Below are positions 38,805-39,213 of a stretch of DNA of 39,213 nt, piece by piece. Both the position numbers and the translations under genes were made by a program. The notes under the pieces are model-generated. The model was not told the DNA's origin, did no database searches, and saw only the letters and a program-made list of their open reading frames with translations. Every line of letters starts with the position of its first letter. The stretch's first letter is position 1. This stretch comes from Nocardia wallacei. GTDB taxonomy: Bacteria; Actinomycetota; Actinomycetes; Mycobacteriales; Mycobacteriaceae. The stretch spans positions 1 through 39,213 of the forward strand of contig NZ_JARWOP010000164.1 of assembly GCF_029868745.1 (NCBI RefSeq), in the 5' to 3' direction.

Positions 38805-39213
38805 GCCTCCGGGCACGTCATTTTCTGATCATTTCCGCCTCATCCACCGCGGTGACCAGTGCGTTCGTGGTCGGGATAAAGGTGCGCGGGCGGCGCCGGC
38901 CAGGTTAGCGTGTCAGTCGCGGATTCCGGTGGCGCCCAAGCGCTGCCGGTGCGGCCGGGGTCCGAGGTGGCCCGTTACCCGCGGCCATCGTCGCACGGGG
39001 GGTCGGCGGTGGCAGCTGTGGGTGCGGGCCACCACCAGCCTCGGGGGGGGGGGGGGGGGGGGGGGGGCCGGGGCCCCCCCCCCCCGCCGGGGGGGGGGGG
39101 GGGGCGGCGGGGGGCCGGGGGGGCCCGTACCCGGCGCCCTCGGTCGCTGGGGGGGGGGGGGGGGGCTGGTGGGGGGGGGGCCCACCACCAGCCTCGAGCG
39201 CTCGGTGCGGCTT
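38805..39213. other. Non-coding and poly-G end region
   Basis: No gene is seen in 38805-39020. From about 39043 the sequence is dominated by runs of G with a few C runs. CCACCACCAGCCTCG occurs at 39029-39043 and again at 39182-39196, bracketing the run. This looks like a mis-assembled contig end, not biology. Confidence 0.7.

Noticed and set aside
38913..39188. Proline-rich minus-strand ORF
   Set aside because: It is a translation of the poly-G run, with no start signal.

Overview
The window is about 39 kb of high-GC actinobacterial DNA, most likely from Nocardia or a close relative (inference). Gene order from the left edge to about 22.3 kb matches the Mycobacterium tuberculosis block Rv3667 to Rv3644c: acs, dppABCD, an Rv3662c-like gene, an HAD phosphatase, 6C RNA, ssd, tadA, tadB, tadC, flp, two TadE-like genes, a DEAH-box helicase, cspA, topA and holB. 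A SARP/AfsR regulator, many leaderless genes and a SAM-IV riboswitch also fit this group.

Region 1 (1-6.5 kb) holds the 5' end of acs, divergent from a four-gene dipeptide ABC importer (lipoprotein, two permeases, one fused double ATPase), then a protein with a degenerate Fic-like core. Region 2 (6.5-8.1 kb) holds a membrane-anchored HAD phosphatase on the minus strand and the 6C small RNA. Region 3 (8.1-13.8 kb) is the ssd-tad-flp operon for a Flp-type pilus or secretion system. Its gene junctions carry small ORFs joined head to tail by four-base ATGA/GTGA overlaps, and three families of short tandem repeats. Region 4 (14.1-22.8 kb) holds a DEAH helicase of the MrfA/YprA type, cspA, topA, a DinB-like protein, the DNA polymerase III delta' subunit and a small secreted protein.

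Region 5 (23.06-27.13 kb) is a 4-kb integrated element in a tRNA-Thr(CGT) gene. It is bounded by a 48-base direct repeat of the tRNA 3' half. It has a decayed tyrosine integrase, two small minus-strand genes and a three-gene module ending in an XRE-DUF5753 regulator. Integrase arm-like repeats inside and just beyond the right end suggest two elements once sat in tandem. Region 6 (27.1-32.3 kb) holds small conserved proteins, a dehydrogenase pair (DHDPR-like and SDR) controlled by a divergent TetR gene over a clear operator, a glyoxalase-fold protein and a DUF2752 membrane protein. Region 7 (32.3-38.8 kb) holds a cysteine desulfurase-like gene under a SAM-IV riboswitch, a flavin reductase, a shortened OHCU decarboxylase-like protein, an enoyl-CoA hydratase and a frameshifted SARP/AfsR regulator. 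The last 180 bases are poly-G rich and look like a sequencing or assembly artefact at a contig end.

The most unusual features are the chain of coupled small ORFs and repeats in the tad operon, the compensatory T-stem changes between the two att copies of tRNA-Thr, and the SAM-IV riboswitch on a cysteine desulfurase-like gene.
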